A stretch of DNA of 57,313 nt from Clostridiaceae bacterium (GCA_910574345.1 CAJSZV010000029.1:1-57313); one strand, 5' to 3'. Shown: positions 45,902-55,092, counted from the stretch's first letter. Notes: generated by a model not told the origin, from the sequence alone. Numbers and translations: made by a program.

Positions 45902-48313
45902 ATGGCAAGAACAAGCCCCGCAGAGAAAATCACCGCTCTATACGAACGCCTGTCACGCGATGATGAATCTCAAACCGAGAGTAACTCCATAACCAATCAA
46001 AAACAGTACCTGGAGGCATACGCCCGTGAGCATGGATTTCGCAATATCCGGCACTTCACGGACGATGGGTACTCCGGGACGAACTTCAACAGGCCGGGGT
46101 TCACCGAACTGTTGGAGGAAATCAAGGCCGGTCATGTGTCCTGTCTGATTACGAAAGACATGAGCAGGTTTGGCAGAAATTACCTGCAAGTCGGCTTTTA
46201 TACGGAAATTCTCCTGCCGGACAAGGGCGTCCGCTTTATCGCAGTCAACAACAATATCGACAGCGCACAGCCCTCAGACAACGATTTTGCCCCGTTTTTG
46301 AACATCATGAACGAATATTACGCCAAAGACACAAGTAAGAAAATCAAGGCGATTTTCCGTTCAAGAATGCAGGCCGGAAAGCGGTGCAGCGGCTCTGTCC
46401 CCTACGGCTACACCCGGTTGGACGGCGACAAGCAGACTCTCGTTGTCGATGAAGAAGCAGCGGCGGTCGTGCGGCGGATATTCCGGCTTGCCTGTGATGG
46501 GCTTGGCCCCACGCAGATTGCCGAGACCCTAACACAGGACAGGGTGCTGATACCGACCGCATACATGGCGGAAAAGCACCCGGAGCGGAAGCTGGAACAC
46601 AAATACTCCGACCCGTATTTCTGGTCGGGCAACACGGTCGGCGCCATACTCGACTGCCGGGAATATCTTGGACATACCATCCTCGGCAAGACGGTCTGCG
46701 AGAACTTCAAGACCAAGAAGCGCAGGCCCGCCACGCCGGACGAGCTGATGTTTTTTCCCGACACCCATGAAGCCATCATCGACCGGGAGACATGGGACAC
46801 CGCCCAGCGGCTGCGGATACGCAAGCCCAAGCGCCTGTCCGGCGGCACAAGCACCCACCGCCTGTCCGGGCTGGTGTTCTGCGCCGACTGCGGTTCAAAA
46901 ATGCGATATACCAGCCCGGAGGCAAAGAGTGTCAGGGGCGAGAAGGTATACGACTCCGATTCCGCTTTCCAGTGTGGCGGGTTCAGCAACGACCGCAGGA
47001 ACAGAAAGTGCGTTTCCCATTTCATAAAGGCATCGGCATTGGAGACGGCGATTTTGGCGGCTATCCAGAAGGTAAGCGGCTATGTCCTTGAAAACGAGGC
47101 GGAGTTTATCGAGCAGATGCAGAGCCGCTGGAAAGCCCAGCAAGCGCAGACCTCCGATGATGACCGCAAGGAACTGGCTGACATCGGGCGGCGCATAGAC
47201 GAACTGGATATTTTGATAAAGGGCCTTTACGAAAGCAATATGTTGGGCAAGCTGCCAGACCGCCAGTACCAGCGGCTTATGAACCAGTACGACAGCGAAC
47301 AGGCGGCACTGGAACAGCGCAGGACGGAACTGGAAAGCGCCGTGGCCGCCAACGAGCAGAAAAAGCCCGACACCAGCCGCTTCATCGGTCTTTTGAACAA
47401 ATACCGGGAGTGTTCCGAACTGACAGACCCCATGCTCTATGCGTTCATCGAGAAAATCGAGGTTCACGCCCCGACTGGTGGCCGCACCGTCTACCGCCAG
47501 CAGAGGATCGACATCTACTTCAACTTCATTGGGAACTATGTCCCGCCTGTGGCAGAGGCCAGCGAGGAAGAGCGCATCGCCGCCATTGGAGCCCGTCAGA
47601 AGGAAAAGGCGGAGGCCAAGAAGCGGCGGTATGAGCAGCGGCGGCGGGAACGGCTCGAAGCCCTCCGGGAAGCCGCTCAGACCGACCCAGAAGCGGCAGC
47701 GCAGTATGAGGAGCATCTTCGGAAGAAGCGGGAGGCCGGACAGCGGCAGCGGGCAAAGCTGAAAGCCCTGCGGGAGGCCGACCCGGAGTATATCCGGCAG
47801 ATGGAGGAAAAGGAGCGCATCGAGGCGGAAAGGCGGCTTGAAAAGGAGCGAAAGCGTCAGGAACGCGCCAGCCGGAAACAAAAAGAGACCCGTTCGGAAC
47901 TGGTGGCAAGGGCCAAAACCGACCCGGAGGCGGCGGAGCAGCTTGCGGCGTTGAGGGCAAAGGAGGCTGACAGACGGGCGCAGAGGAAGGAGGAACAGGA
48001 ACGGCGTATGGCTATTGACCCGGCATACGCAGAGCAAATCCGGCAGCGCAATCTGGAATACAGCCGGAGACACACAGCCAGACGCAAGGCCCAGCGACTG
48101 GAACTGGAGGCACGGGCGGAGGCCGGCGATGCAGAGGCAGCGGCACAGTTGGAGGCACAGCACGCTTATATGTGCGAGGCGCAAAAGCGGAGCCGCCAGA
48201 GAATGTATGACGAGGCCGCTACCGGCGACCCGGAGGCAGTAGCCCGGTATGAGCATTACCTGCAAATGCGCCGGGAGAGCTATCAGAAAAAGAAAGAGGA
48301 GGTATCCGCATGA
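45902..48313 (+). CDS. Large serine recombinase of IME-B with long repetitive tail
   Basis: 803 aa. Catalytic domain with Ser in ALYERLSRDDESQTESNS (about residue 18) and MSRFGRNYLQVGFY (about 89); recombinase domain PYGYTRLDGDKQTLVVDEEAA; zinc ribbon LVFCADCGSKMRY; coiled coil. From about 555 on there are some 250 extra residues, highly charged helix with repeats of the type TDPEAAAQYE, ADPEYIRQME, TDPEAAEQLA, IDPAYAEQIR, GDAEAAAQLE, GDPEAVARYE. Longer than TnpX (about 707) and the IME-A enzyme (614). Downstream tnpV overlaps by 4 nt. Confidence 0.94.
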   Translation: MARTSPAEKITALYERLSRDDESQTESNSITNQKQYLEAYAREHGFRNIRHFTDDGYSGTNFNRPGFTELLEEIKAGHVSCLITKDMSRFGRNYLQVGFYTEILLPDKGVRFIAVNNNIDSAQPSDNDFAPFLNIMNEYYAKDTSKKIKAIFRSRMQAGKRCSGSVPYGYTRLDGDKQTLVVDEEAAAVVRRIFRLACDGLGPTQIAETLTQDRVLIPTAYMAEKHPERKLEHKYSDPYFWSGNTVGAILDCREYLGHTILGKTVCENFKTKKRRPATPDELMFFPDTHEAIIDRETWDTAQRLRIRKPKRLSGGTSTHRLSGLVFCADCGSKMRYTSPEAKSVRGEKVYDSDSAFQCGGFSNDRRNRKCVSHFIKASALETAILAAIQKVSGYVLENEAEFIEQMQSRWKAQQAQTSDDDRKELADIGRRIDELDILIKGLYESNMLGKLPDRQYQRLMNQYDSEQAALEQRRTELESAVAANEQKKPDTSRFIGLLNKYRECSELTDPMLYAFIEKIEVHAPTGGRTVYRQQRIDIYFNFIGNYVPPVAEASEEERIAAIGARQKEKAEAKKRRYEQRRRERLEALREAAQTDPEAAAQYEEHLRKKREAGQRQRAKLKALREADPEYIRQMEEKERIEAERRLEKERKRQERASRKQKETRSELVARAKTDPEAAEQLAALRAKEADRRAQRKEEQERRMAIDPAYAEQIRQRNLEYSRRHTARRKAQRLELEARAEAGDAEAAAQLEAQHAYMCEAQKRSRQRMYDEAATGDPEAVARYEHYLQMRRESYQKKKEEVSA

Positions 48314-48687
48314 AGGAACTGAAACAGCGTATCCATGAGAACGGCATCGACTATGTGCTTGTGGGCGATTATTACATCCCCGCCGTGAAACTGCCGGAGG
48401 AGGAACGCCCCATCGGGAAGTGGGGGCGTATGCACCGGGCGTATCTGGAGGACACCAATCCCCTCCTGCTCAATCACCTCATTTTGACCGGGCGCATCTT
48501 CACCTACCTTGCCGACCTGAACGAACAGGCGCAGAATCGCTACCGGCGCATCGTCCGGCAGATGATGGAGGCCGAGGGCGTGACCGAGGACATGAAGCGG
48601 CGGTCGCAGATGGAGTGGGTGCGGGCCATGAACAGCATCGCCAACCGCGCCGAGGAAATCGTCAAGGCCGAAATGATTTATGCCTGA
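48310..48687 (+). CDS. tnpV: TnpV-family transposon protein
   Basis: 125 aa. MKELKQRIHENGIDYVLVGDYYIPAVKLPEEERPIGKWGRMHR split before residue 45 is the TnpV signature (function unknown, often coupled to serine recombinases). The ATG overlaps the recombinase stop (ATGA), suggesting co-translation. Confidence 0.82.
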   Translation: MKELKQRIHENGIDYVLVGDYYIPAVKLPEEERPIGKWGRMHRAYLEDTNPLLLNHLILTGRIFTYLADLNEQAQNRYRRIVRQMMEAEGVTEDMKRRSQMEWVRAMNSIANRAEEIVKAEMIYA

Positions 48688-48729
48688 CTATCCAGCTTCC
48701 CCGCATTGACAACCGCATAATCTGACAAG

Positions 48730-48762
48730 ACGCTGCCCTGCATTGTGCAAGGCGGCGTTTTG
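48730..48762 (+). terminator. Terminator after tnpV
   Basis: ACGCTGCCCTGC (48730-48741) / GCAAGGCGGCGT (48747-48758), 10 of 12 Watson-Crick, then TTT. Confidence 0.65.
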
Positions 48763-48818
48763 CCGTACATAGGAGCCGGAACGGTTCCTATAATTTATCC
48801 AAACAGGAGGACAAGACT

Positions 48819-49364
48819 ATGAAGCTGAACGAACTCACCCAGGAGCAGCGCAACGCCCTCTGCGCCTTTGGGCAGGCCGATCAGGACGCCACGATTGCCA
48901 ACCTCATGATTGCGGGTGCGGCGGCGGTCAAGCCGGAGGCGGCAAAGGTCCTGACGGAGCTGGCCGACCGGCTGTACCATCTGCCCATGAGCGACACCGA
49001 GTACCAGACGCTGTTCTACACGGTGAAGTACCGCAAGGAGCAGGCCATGACCCGCTTGATGCTGGACTACCAGTGCGTGAGCGGCGACATGGAGACCACC
49101 CGCCCTTGGAAGCCCTACGCCAAGCACCTGATCCTCTCCACCTTCGGCAATGAGAACGCCATGAACACCGTCCGCCGCCTGCTGATGGCCGAGAAGGTGA
49201 CGGTGGACCCGGCCATCCGGCAGACCGTCCACGAGCTGGTCTCTGACATTGCGCTTATGGCGGTCTGCTCCCCGCAGAAGTACGAGGCGTATCTGGCGGA
49301 CAGCCGGAGCATTGACGCGGCGTACACGATGGACGGTGACGAGGCGGTCATCCGGCAGAAGTAA
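48819..49364 (+). CDS. IME-B hypothetical protein
   Basis: 181 aa, mostly helical, no recognised domain. ACAGGAGGACAAGACT precedes the ATG. Starts MKLNELTQEQRNALCAFG; ends in DEAVIRQK. It sits between tnpV and the restriction cassette and has the GC-rich codon use of the element backbone, so it is likely a backbone gene rather than cargo. Confidence 0.6.
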   Translation: MKLNELTQEQRNALCAFGQADQDATIANLMIAGAAAVKPEAAKVLTELADRLYHLPMSDTEYQTLFYTVKYRKEQAMTRLMLDYQCVSGDMETTRPWKPYAKHLILSTFGNENAMNTVRRLLMAEKVTVDPAIRQTVHELVSDIALMAVCSPQKYEAYLADSRSIDAAYTMDGDEAVIRQK

Positions 49365-49490
49365 AGGTTTTGTATCGGCGGCGAGAATGTCGGCTGTGTG
49401 GACGATGTTCTTGCCGTTACATATTGAAATGGGTAAGTTCTAAAGAGTATGTCCATTCAGCTAAAAGACGATTTTTTCACAAATTTTCTC

Positions 49491-49519
49491 TTGCAAATGC
49501 GGATGAGGGCGAGTATAAT
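49491..49519 (+). promoter_or_regulatory. Promoter of the Dcm gene
   Basis: TTGCAA (49491-49496), 17-nt spacer, TATAAT (49514-49519). A clear own promoter for the AT-rich restriction cassette. Confidence 0.7.
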
Positions 49520-49560
49520 GATAAATGGAATATTGTGTAGAGAAAGGAGTGAGTGATATC

Positions 49561-50667
49561 ATGCCGTTGTATGCAATTTCCCTGTTTTCCGGCGCAGGTG
49601 GATTTGACCTTGGCATGGAAGCTGCTGGTTTTACGACAAGACTCTGCACAGATATCGACTATCATAGTTGCCAAACTTTGCAGAACAATAAAAATGCTTT
49701 AGCAAATGACCCCCAGCACCCTTTCCTTTCTCATGCTTTCATAAAGCAAAAGAACATCAAAGAATATTCAACAGAAGAGATCTTACACGATGCAGGATTA
49801 GAAAAGGGTGATGTAGCACTTGTCTACGGTGGCCCTCCGTGTCAGAGTTTTTCAGTTTTCGGTCAGCGGAAAGGTATGGATGACCCTCGTGGTACACTTT
49901 TGTGGGATTATCTTCGTGTGATTCGAGAAATCGAGCCAACTTGTTTTGTCTTTGAAAATGTTGCAGGGCTCTTATCAATAGATGACGGGAAAATTTTTCA
50001 GCAGTTTTTACAAGAGTTGTCAAAGGACGAAGCAGGAAATTCAACATATACAACTTCCTATTATCTTCTTGACACTGCATCGTTTGGTGTTCCACAGTAC
50101 CGTTCAAGGGTCATCATCTATGGTGTTAAGAATGGACAAGCAGTTCCTATGCCGAAAAAAACTCATGCGTTGAACGAAGCGGAATTATCAGAAGGACTTC
50201 TTCCAGCTGTTACCGTTGGCGATGCGATTTTAAGTTTGCCCGATCCGCCGTCCACCACCATTGCAAATCATGTTGGACGCGCCCACGGTCAGACGGTTAT
50301 AGACCGATACGCGGCGTTGTCTTTTGGTGAACGTGATTCAAAAACGCGGATTAACAAACTAAATCCAGACAGGCCGAGTTTTACCATTGTTGTTGGTTCT
50401 GACAAAGGAGGGGGGAAGGGCCATGTTCACCCATACTCACCTCGTGAAGTTACACCTCGCGAGTCCGCAAGGCTTCAAACCTTTCCTGACTTTTGGGCTT
50501 TTTCGGGAACAAGTCGGCATCCTATAAGGCAAGTGGGAAACGCAGTTCCGCCCGTGTTTGCCGCCGTAATTGGTGCAAACCTGTTGAGGGAGGCTTTCGG
50601 GGTTGAAAATGTACCAAACTATAATGAGATTCTCCAACGGTTAGGTTTGGACTACCTAATCAAGTAA
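49561..50667 (+). CDS. dcm: DNA cytosine-C5 methyltransferase
   Basis: 368 aa. All main C5-MTase motifs are visible: I SLFSGAGGFDLG (residue 7), IV GGPPCQSF with catalytic Cys94, VI ENV (132-134), VIII QYRSR (179-183), IX/X RESARLQTFPDFWAFSG and RQVGNAVPP. ATG 49561 follows AAAGGAGTG; an ATG at 49525 is upstream of that site. Target sequence unknown. The following genes (restriction enzyme, Vsr) show it protects DNA in a type II system. AT-rich compared with the element backbone. Confidence 0.95.
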   Translation: MPLYAISLFSGAGGFDLGMEAAGFTTRLCTDIDYHSCQTLQNNKNALANDPQHPFLSHAFIKQKNIKEYSTEEILHDAGLEKGDVALVYGGPPCQSFSVFGQRKGMDDPRGTLLWDYLRVIREIEPTCFVFENVAGLLSIDDGKIFQQFLQELSKDEAGNSTYTTSYYLLDTASFGVPQYRSRVIIYGVKNGQAVPMPKKTHALNEAELSEGLLPAVTVGDAILSLPDPPSTTIANHVGRAHGQTVIDRYAALSFGERDSKTRINKLNPDRPSFTIVVGSDKGGGKGHVHPYSPREVTPRESARLQTFPDFWAFSGTSRHPIRQVGNAVPPVFAAVIGANLLREAFGVENVPNYNEILQRLGLDYLIK

Positions 50668-50680
50668 GTCTCATTAGCAG

Positions 50681-50731
50681 ATACAGCGGTAAGGGTGTGT
50701 CGTGTGGCAACTTGAACCGCTGTATTTTCTA
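50681..50731 (+). promoter_or_regulatory. Hairpin between methylase and restriction genes
   Basis: ATACAGCGG (50681-50689) / CCGCTGTAT (50717-50725), perfect 9 bp, then TTTTCT. It could terminate or attenuate transcription into the nuclease gene, keeping methylase in excess; inference. Confidence 0.55.
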
Positions 50732-50747
50732 TATGAGGAGGGTTTTT

Positions 50748-52268
50748 ATGGGACTTCCAGCTAATCCTATAGTTAAAAAGTTCTTTTCAAATAAAATTGA
50801 AAGTTCTCGTCCGGAGTGGGGCGATTACCTTCTGGAAATAGCAGATATTTTTTCAATGTTTGATGGTGAGGAGTTGGATAGGGATTTATTATCTGAACGC
50901 TTTTCTACCATCAGTGGACGGTCACCTTACGCTTTACGAGACGTATCTAATTTCCGGGACGAGTTTGGTGCTTATGGTACATATCTTGGACTATTTCACT
51001 TCAAAATGAGTAATGGACGATGCCAGATACTCCTGTCTAAATCTGCCAAGCATTTTCTTTGCTCGACAGAGCCAGACGTGCAGAGCTTTTGCCGTACACA
51101 GCTTGCTTTATTCCAGTACCCAAACGGAGCAGGTGCCGTTCAACATCGTAATGGAACTATCCGTGCCCAGTCAAATGCGCGGAATGATACCATCAGGGAA
51201 GTAAAAAACGGAGTTAGGATAAATCCATTGAGATTATTATGTCGTGTGGCTGTCACAATGCACGAACTATGTGGAACCTCGTTGGAAAATATTCTTATTC
51301 CATACGAAACAATTTTCATGCTGTTTAATGATGATACTATCAATCATTCTTTTTCTCCATCATTAGAGAGCATCCGGGATGCATTACAGCATTACGCTAA
51401 TAGTAGCTCTCCTGTGTGGGCGCAGGGAGAGGATTTAACAAAGTTCAAGCGCAATTTTCATATAATGACCCGTACAGGAATTTTTTCAAGAAGTTCAGTT
51501 CAAGGGTTGATGCTGGATTCAACGGATTTTCAACGTGCTTACAATTTCGCACAAGCTGTTGCAAATATGAATTGCAATTTTGAAGCCTTTGAGCCTTGCT
51601 ATAATGCCAGCGATATACCTACAGCAGTGACAGATGTAATCACAAGTCCACAGTGGGGTGAATATTATGACGCGCTTTCACTCCCGATGGACATTCTCAC
51701 TCGTTTGTCTGATGATATCGACATTGAGAACATTGATTATTATACGCCACCTCTTGGCACTGTTGAAATTTCGGAAAACCAGTTCCCTGAACTCAAAACT
51801 TTTCGCTCTAATCAGATCAGAGCGTTTGCCCCGTCCGGCAAGCGAATGGACCCTTATGAAACTATTATTCGCCGTGAAAAGGCAAACAGAGAACACGCCA
51901 GAATCCTCAGTATGCTTGCCGCTTTGATTCGGCTGAAGGGATATGAGGCTTTTGAAAACACTTTCATAGACCTCTACTCCAGTTCCCCAGATAATACTTT
52001 CATTTTTGAAGTGAAGTCAAACAATGCAAGGAATACTCTTAGCCAAATTAGAAAAGCGATTGCCCAGCTTTATGAGTATAGATACAGAAGCAAGGCTACC
52101 AACGCAATCCTTTGCATTGTATTGCAGCAAAGACCTCCGCAGGCATGGGTGGAAGATTATTTGTTACACGATAGAGAGATTCTTATGTGTTGGCTGGTCG
52201 ATGATGTTCGTTTGGAATGTCCAGATGAATGCCACGACATACTTTCATCTATGGGAATTGTTCAATGA
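50748..52268 (+). CDS. Putative type II restriction endonuclease
   Basis: 506 aa, no family recognised by name. A PD-(D/E)XK-like core is suggested near the C-terminus: Asp408 or Asp415 in FIDLYSSSPDN followed by FIFEVKS (Glu421, Lys423), then a helix with SQIRKAIAQLYEYR, a common arrangement in restriction nucleases. Position between a C5-methyltransferase and Vsr supports a restriction role. ATG 50748 has GAGGAGGG upstream; an ATG at 50697 lacks this. Recognition site unknown. Alternatively a DNA-binding defence protein. Confidence 0.75.
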   Translation: MGLPANPIVKKFFSNKIESSRPEWGDYLLEIADIFSMFDGEELDRDLLSERFSTISGRSPYALRDVSNFRDEFGAYGTYLGLFHFKMSNGRCQILLSKSAKHFLCSTEPDVQSFCRTQLALFQYPNGAGAVQHRNGTIRAQSNARNDTIREVKNGVRINPLRLLCRVAVTMHELCGTSLENILIPYETIFMLFNDDTINHSFSPSLESIRDALQHYANSSSPVWAQGEDLTKFKRNFHIMTRTGIFSRSSVQGLMLDSTDFQRAYNFAQAVANMNCNFEAFEPCYNASDIPTAVTDVITSPQWGEYYDALSLPMDILTRLSDDIDIENIDYYTPPLGTVEISENQFPELKTFRSNQIRAFAPSGKRMDPYETIIRREKANREHARILSMLAALIRLKGYEAFENTFIDLYSSSPDNTFIFEVKSNNARNTLSQIRKAIAQLYEYRYRSKATNAILCIVLQQRPPQAWVEDYLLHDREILMCWLVDDVRLECPDECHDILSSMGIVQ

Positions 52269-52339
52269 CAGGCAAGAAATATATGGGATATGACTACAAG
52301 GATAGGAAATAAAGACTAACTTTCCAAGGGATGACAAGA

Positions 52340-52810
52340 ATGGGGAGATACACTGACGAGCAAACACATAGAATTATGAGTGCTGTCCATTCAAAGGATA
52401 CAGATATTGAAGTCAGACTTCGTAAGGCTTTGTGGCAAAAGGGCTACCGATACAGAAAGAATGTAAAAAAGCTACCTGGAAAGCCCGATATTGTTTTTAT
52501 GAAATATAAGCTCGCTATTTTTTGTGATGCAGAATTTTGGCATGGAAAAGACTGGGACATTCTCAAGGCTAAACTGCTAAAAGGTAAAAATCCAGAGTAT
52601 TGGGTTCCCAAAATTCAGCGAACTCGTGAACGGGATGCTGAGGCAGAACGAGAGTTACAACTAATGGGCTGGACGGTATTGCGATTTTGGCGGGAAGAAA
52701 TCCTTAAGAATTTAGAGCAGTGTGTTCAAACTATTGAGGATACTTTATTTGAAATTCATTTGGATTGTTATGAATCAGAATATGGAAATGATTATGAAGA
52801 TGATTTGTAG
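52340..52810 (+). CDS. vsr: Very-short-patch repair endonuclease Vsr
   Basis: 156 aa. Cuts 5' of T in T:G mismatches made by deamination of 5-methylcytosine. Signature MSAVHSKDTDIEVRLRKAL, GYRYRKNVKKLPGKPDIVF (catalytic Asp), FCDAEFWHGKDW (family FWHG), YWVPKIQRTRERDAEAERELQLMGWTVLRFW. Preferred start 52340 (MGRYTDEQT) is 9 nt after AAGGG; ATG 52331 is too close. Acidic tail ESEYGNDYEDDL. Confidence 0.93.
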   Translation: MGRYTDEQTHRIMSAVHSKDTDIEVRLRKALWQKGYRYRKNVKKLPGKPDIVFMKYKLAIFCDAEFWHGKDWDILKAKLLKGKNPEYWVPKIQRTRERDAEAERELQLMGWTVLRFWREEILKNLEQCVQTIEDTLFEIHLDCYESEYGNDYEDDL

Positions 52811-52829
52811 TCCCTCGTATATTATGATT

Positions 52830-52864
52830 GCGCTCAACCGCAAAAAGTTGGGCGCTTTTCTTTT
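52830..52864 (+). terminator. Terminator after vsr
   Basis: GCGCTCAAC (52830-52838) / GTTGGGCGC (52847-52855), one G-U, then TTTTCTTTT. Marks the end of the restriction cassette. Confidence 0.8.
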
Positions 52865-52892
52865 GCCCAAAACCAGAGAGGAGGACTGACCC

Positions 52893-53195
52893 ATGAGCGA
52901 CACGCTGGACAAACTCCGGCAGGAACGGGACCGGGCGGAGCGGCATCTTCGCAAAGCCGCCAATGATGAAAAGGCCCTCACCCATGAAATGGCGAGACTG
53001 ACAAGAGCGGAGCGGACGCATCGCCTCTGCACCCGCGGCGGTATGCTGGAGACCTTCATCCGGGAACCGTCCCTGCTGACCGACGATGATGTGATGGAAC
53101 TGCTGACCTTCCTGTTCCACGGCGAGGCGGCGCAGAAAAAGCTGAGGATGTTGATAGAGCGCCGGAGGGAAACGGCTGGACGGGAGACTTACTGA
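52893..53195 (+). CDS. DUF3847 mobilization-associated protein (IME-B)
   Basis: 100 aa. MSDTLDKLRQERDRAERHLRK coiled coil, then MARLTRAERTHRLCTRGGMLETF, the DUF3847 pattern. Same position relative to oriT and relaxase as the IME-A homologue, but sequence and length differ. Relaxosome accessory role inferred. Confidence 0.82.
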   Translation: MSDTLDKLRQERDRAERHLRKAANDEKALTHEMARLTRAERTHRLCTRGGMLETFIREPSLLTDDDVMELLTFLFHGEAAQKKLRMLIERRRETAGRETY

Positions 53196-53197
53196 AA

Positions 53198-53243
53198 CCC
53201 TCGCCTCCGGGTGAGGGCGCAACTATACACCGATAAATCGGTG
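53198..53243 (-). promoter_or_regulatory. oriT-like site of IME-B (IncQ type, bottom strand)
   Basis: Hairpin CACCGAT / ATCGGTG (53228-53234 / 53237-53243); on the bottom strand followed by TATAGTTGCGCCCT (53214-53227). An adjoining CCCTC/GAGGG stem (53198-53202 / 53213-53217) mirrors IME-A. The GC-rich gap up to the relaxase (about 240 nt) holds no gene. Confidence 0.78.
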
Positions 53244-53485
53244 CGTTGCGTTCTCCGAAGGCCCTTGCAGGGAGCTTGATGTCCATTCCGGCATGGCCTC
53301 CATTTCCATCCAGGGGGCGCTGCGCTCCCCCTGCGCTGGCTCCGCCAGCTACCCCTTTGTGGACTTGCGGAGGCGGAGACAAACCGCTTCGCAATTTATC
53401 TCCGCCTCCGCAAGTGTTGTTATGACCGATTGGCAGAGCAGCCGGTCGATCTTTTTTGTTGGCAGCGAAAGGAGGTTTGCCCACC

Positions 53486-55051
53486 ATGCCATGCCCACAC
53501 TACGACATAAAAATCGTGCAGCGGAGCAAGCGGCAGTCCGCTGTTGCCGCCGCCGCTTACCAGTCCGGCGACCGGCTCTTTTCTGAATACGACCAGCGGC
53601 AGAAGTCCTATTCCGAGAAACAGGGCATCATCCATACGGAGATACTCCTGCCGGAAAACGCCCCGCCCGGATACGCAGACCGCAACATTCTATGGAACGC
53701 CGTGGAAGCTGTGGAGAACCAGTGGAACGCCCAGCTTGCCCGGCGTTTTATCATGGCCCTGCCGAGGGAGTTGTCACGGGACGAACAAATCCGGCTCATG
53801 CGGGAATACTGCCAGGCGCAGTTTGTCTCCAAGGGCATGATTGCCGATTTTGCCATTCACAACAAGGGCGACGGCAATCCCCACGCCCATATCCTGCTCA
53901 CCCTCCGCCCGATGGATGAACAGGGACGATGGCTGCCGAAGTGCCGCAAGGAGTATGTGCTTGACGAGAACGGCCAGCGCATCAAAATGAAAAACGGTGA
54001 ATGGAAAAGCCGGAGGGTCAACACCGTTGACTGGAATGAGCAGAAGTACGGCGAGATATGGCGGCATGAATGGGAGGTCATACAGAACCGATACCTTGAA
54101 GCGGCCGGACGGCAGGAGCGGGTCGATCTGCGCTCCTTTGAACGGCAGAACAATCCCCACGCCCCGCAGGTCCACCTCGGCCCGTCTGCCTCCGCTATGG
54201 AGCGCAGGGGCATACAGACCAACCTCGGCAATCTGAACCGGGACATCGTATCCGCCAACCGCCTCTTTGACTCCATCCGCCGGGTCATCCGGGATTTGAA
54301 AAACTGGCTGGCCGACCTCTCCGAAAAAATCGGGGAGCAGGCGGCGCAAAAGCCGGAGGAACAGAACCTTGCCGAAGTCCTCTCCGCCTATATGACGCTC
54401 CGCCATGACGGTCGGTCTGACTGGTCGAGGGCCGGACAGACAAAGGCCCAAGTCAACGATCTGAAGAAGATGTCGGCGGCGATCATCTTTTTGCAGTCCC
54501 ACGATATTACCACCGTTCAGAAATTGGGAGAGCATCTGAACGAGGCCGGCACAACAGCAAACGGCCTGCGTAATCAAATCAGGAGCAACGACAGACGCAC
54601 TTCTACCATTGACGCCATCATCGAGGCCGCCGCAGTTGTCCGGGAGTTGAAGCCTCTCCACGACCAGTATATGAAGATCGGCTGGAAGTCAAAAAAGGAG
54701 AAGTTCGCCGGGGAACACGCTGACGAGTTGCAGAGGTTCAACCGGGCGTTCCGTTTGCTGAAAAAATACGAGGTCGCTCTCCCACTTGATGTGAAACCGC
54801 TCCGGGCAGAACAGGCCGCATTGAAGAAATCCAGCGCAGACCTGACTGCCCAGCTTGAGGCGGTACAAAGCAATCTTGACGAGTTGAAGCAAGTACGCTG
54901 GTGCGTCCGTCAAGTCCTGCCGGACGCTCTGCCCACCATCATTGACGGGAAGAAGTCGGTGCTGGAACAAATCGAAGCCAATCAGCGGAAAGCACAGCAG
55001 GCGCGGGAGCAGAGCCAGACCAGGCAGAGAAAACAGAATATAGAGCATTGA
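53486..55051 (+). CDS. MobA/MobL relaxase of IME-B
   Basis: 521 aa from ATG 53486 (MPCPHYDIKIVQRSKRQSAV...), AAAGGAGG upstream. MOBQ relaxase with SAVAAAAYQSGD, HTEILLPENAP, metal motif NPHAHILLTLRPM (about residue 132), VHLGPSASAMERRG. Long helical C-terminus, no primase. Only moderately similar to the IME-A relaxase, so the two elements are not recent duplicates. Followed directly by a terminator. Confidence 0.93.
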   Translation: MPCPHYDIKIVQRSKRQSAVAAAAYQSGDRLFSEYDQRQKSYSEKQGIIHTEILLPENAPPGYADRNILWNAVEAVENQWNAQLARRFIMALPRELSRDEQIRLMREYCQAQFVSKGMIADFAIHNKGDGNPHAHILLTLRPMDEQGRWLPKCRKEYVLDENGQRIKMKNGEWKSRRVNTVDWNEQKYGEIWRHEWEVIQNRYLEAAGRQERVDLRSFERQNNPHAPQVHLGPSASAMERRGIQTNLGNLNRDIVSANRLFDSIRRVIRDLKNWLADLSEKIGEQAAQKPEEQNLAEVLSAYMTLRHDGRSDWSRAGQTKAQVNDLKKMSAAIIFLQSHDITTVQKLGEHLNEAGTTANGLRNQIRSNDRRTSTIDAIIEAAAVVRELKPLHDQYMKIGWKSKKEKFAGEHADELQRFNRAFRLLKKYEVALPLDVKPLRAEQAALKKSSADLTAQLEAVQSNLDELKQVRWCVRQVLPDALPTIIDGKKSVLEQIEANQRKAQQAREQSQTRQRKQNIEH

Positions 55052-55052
55052 C

Positions 55053-55092
55053 AAGCGTCTGATTTTTGAAAAGAAAGTCAGACGCTTTTTTC
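55053..55092 (+). terminator. Terminator after IME-B relaxase
   Basis: AAGCGTCTGA (55053-55062) / TCAGACGCTT (55078-55087), perfect 10 bp, then TTTTT. Confidence 0.88.

Noticed and set aside
46344..48265. Long antisense frames opposite the IME-B recombinase, one of 456 codons
   Set aside because: Expected in GC-rich repetitive coding DNA; the sense frame has full recombinase motifs.
49525..52810. A novel defence island such as BREX or DISARM
   Set aside because: Only a C5-methyltransferase, one nuclease and Vsr are present; a conventional type II system is sufficient.
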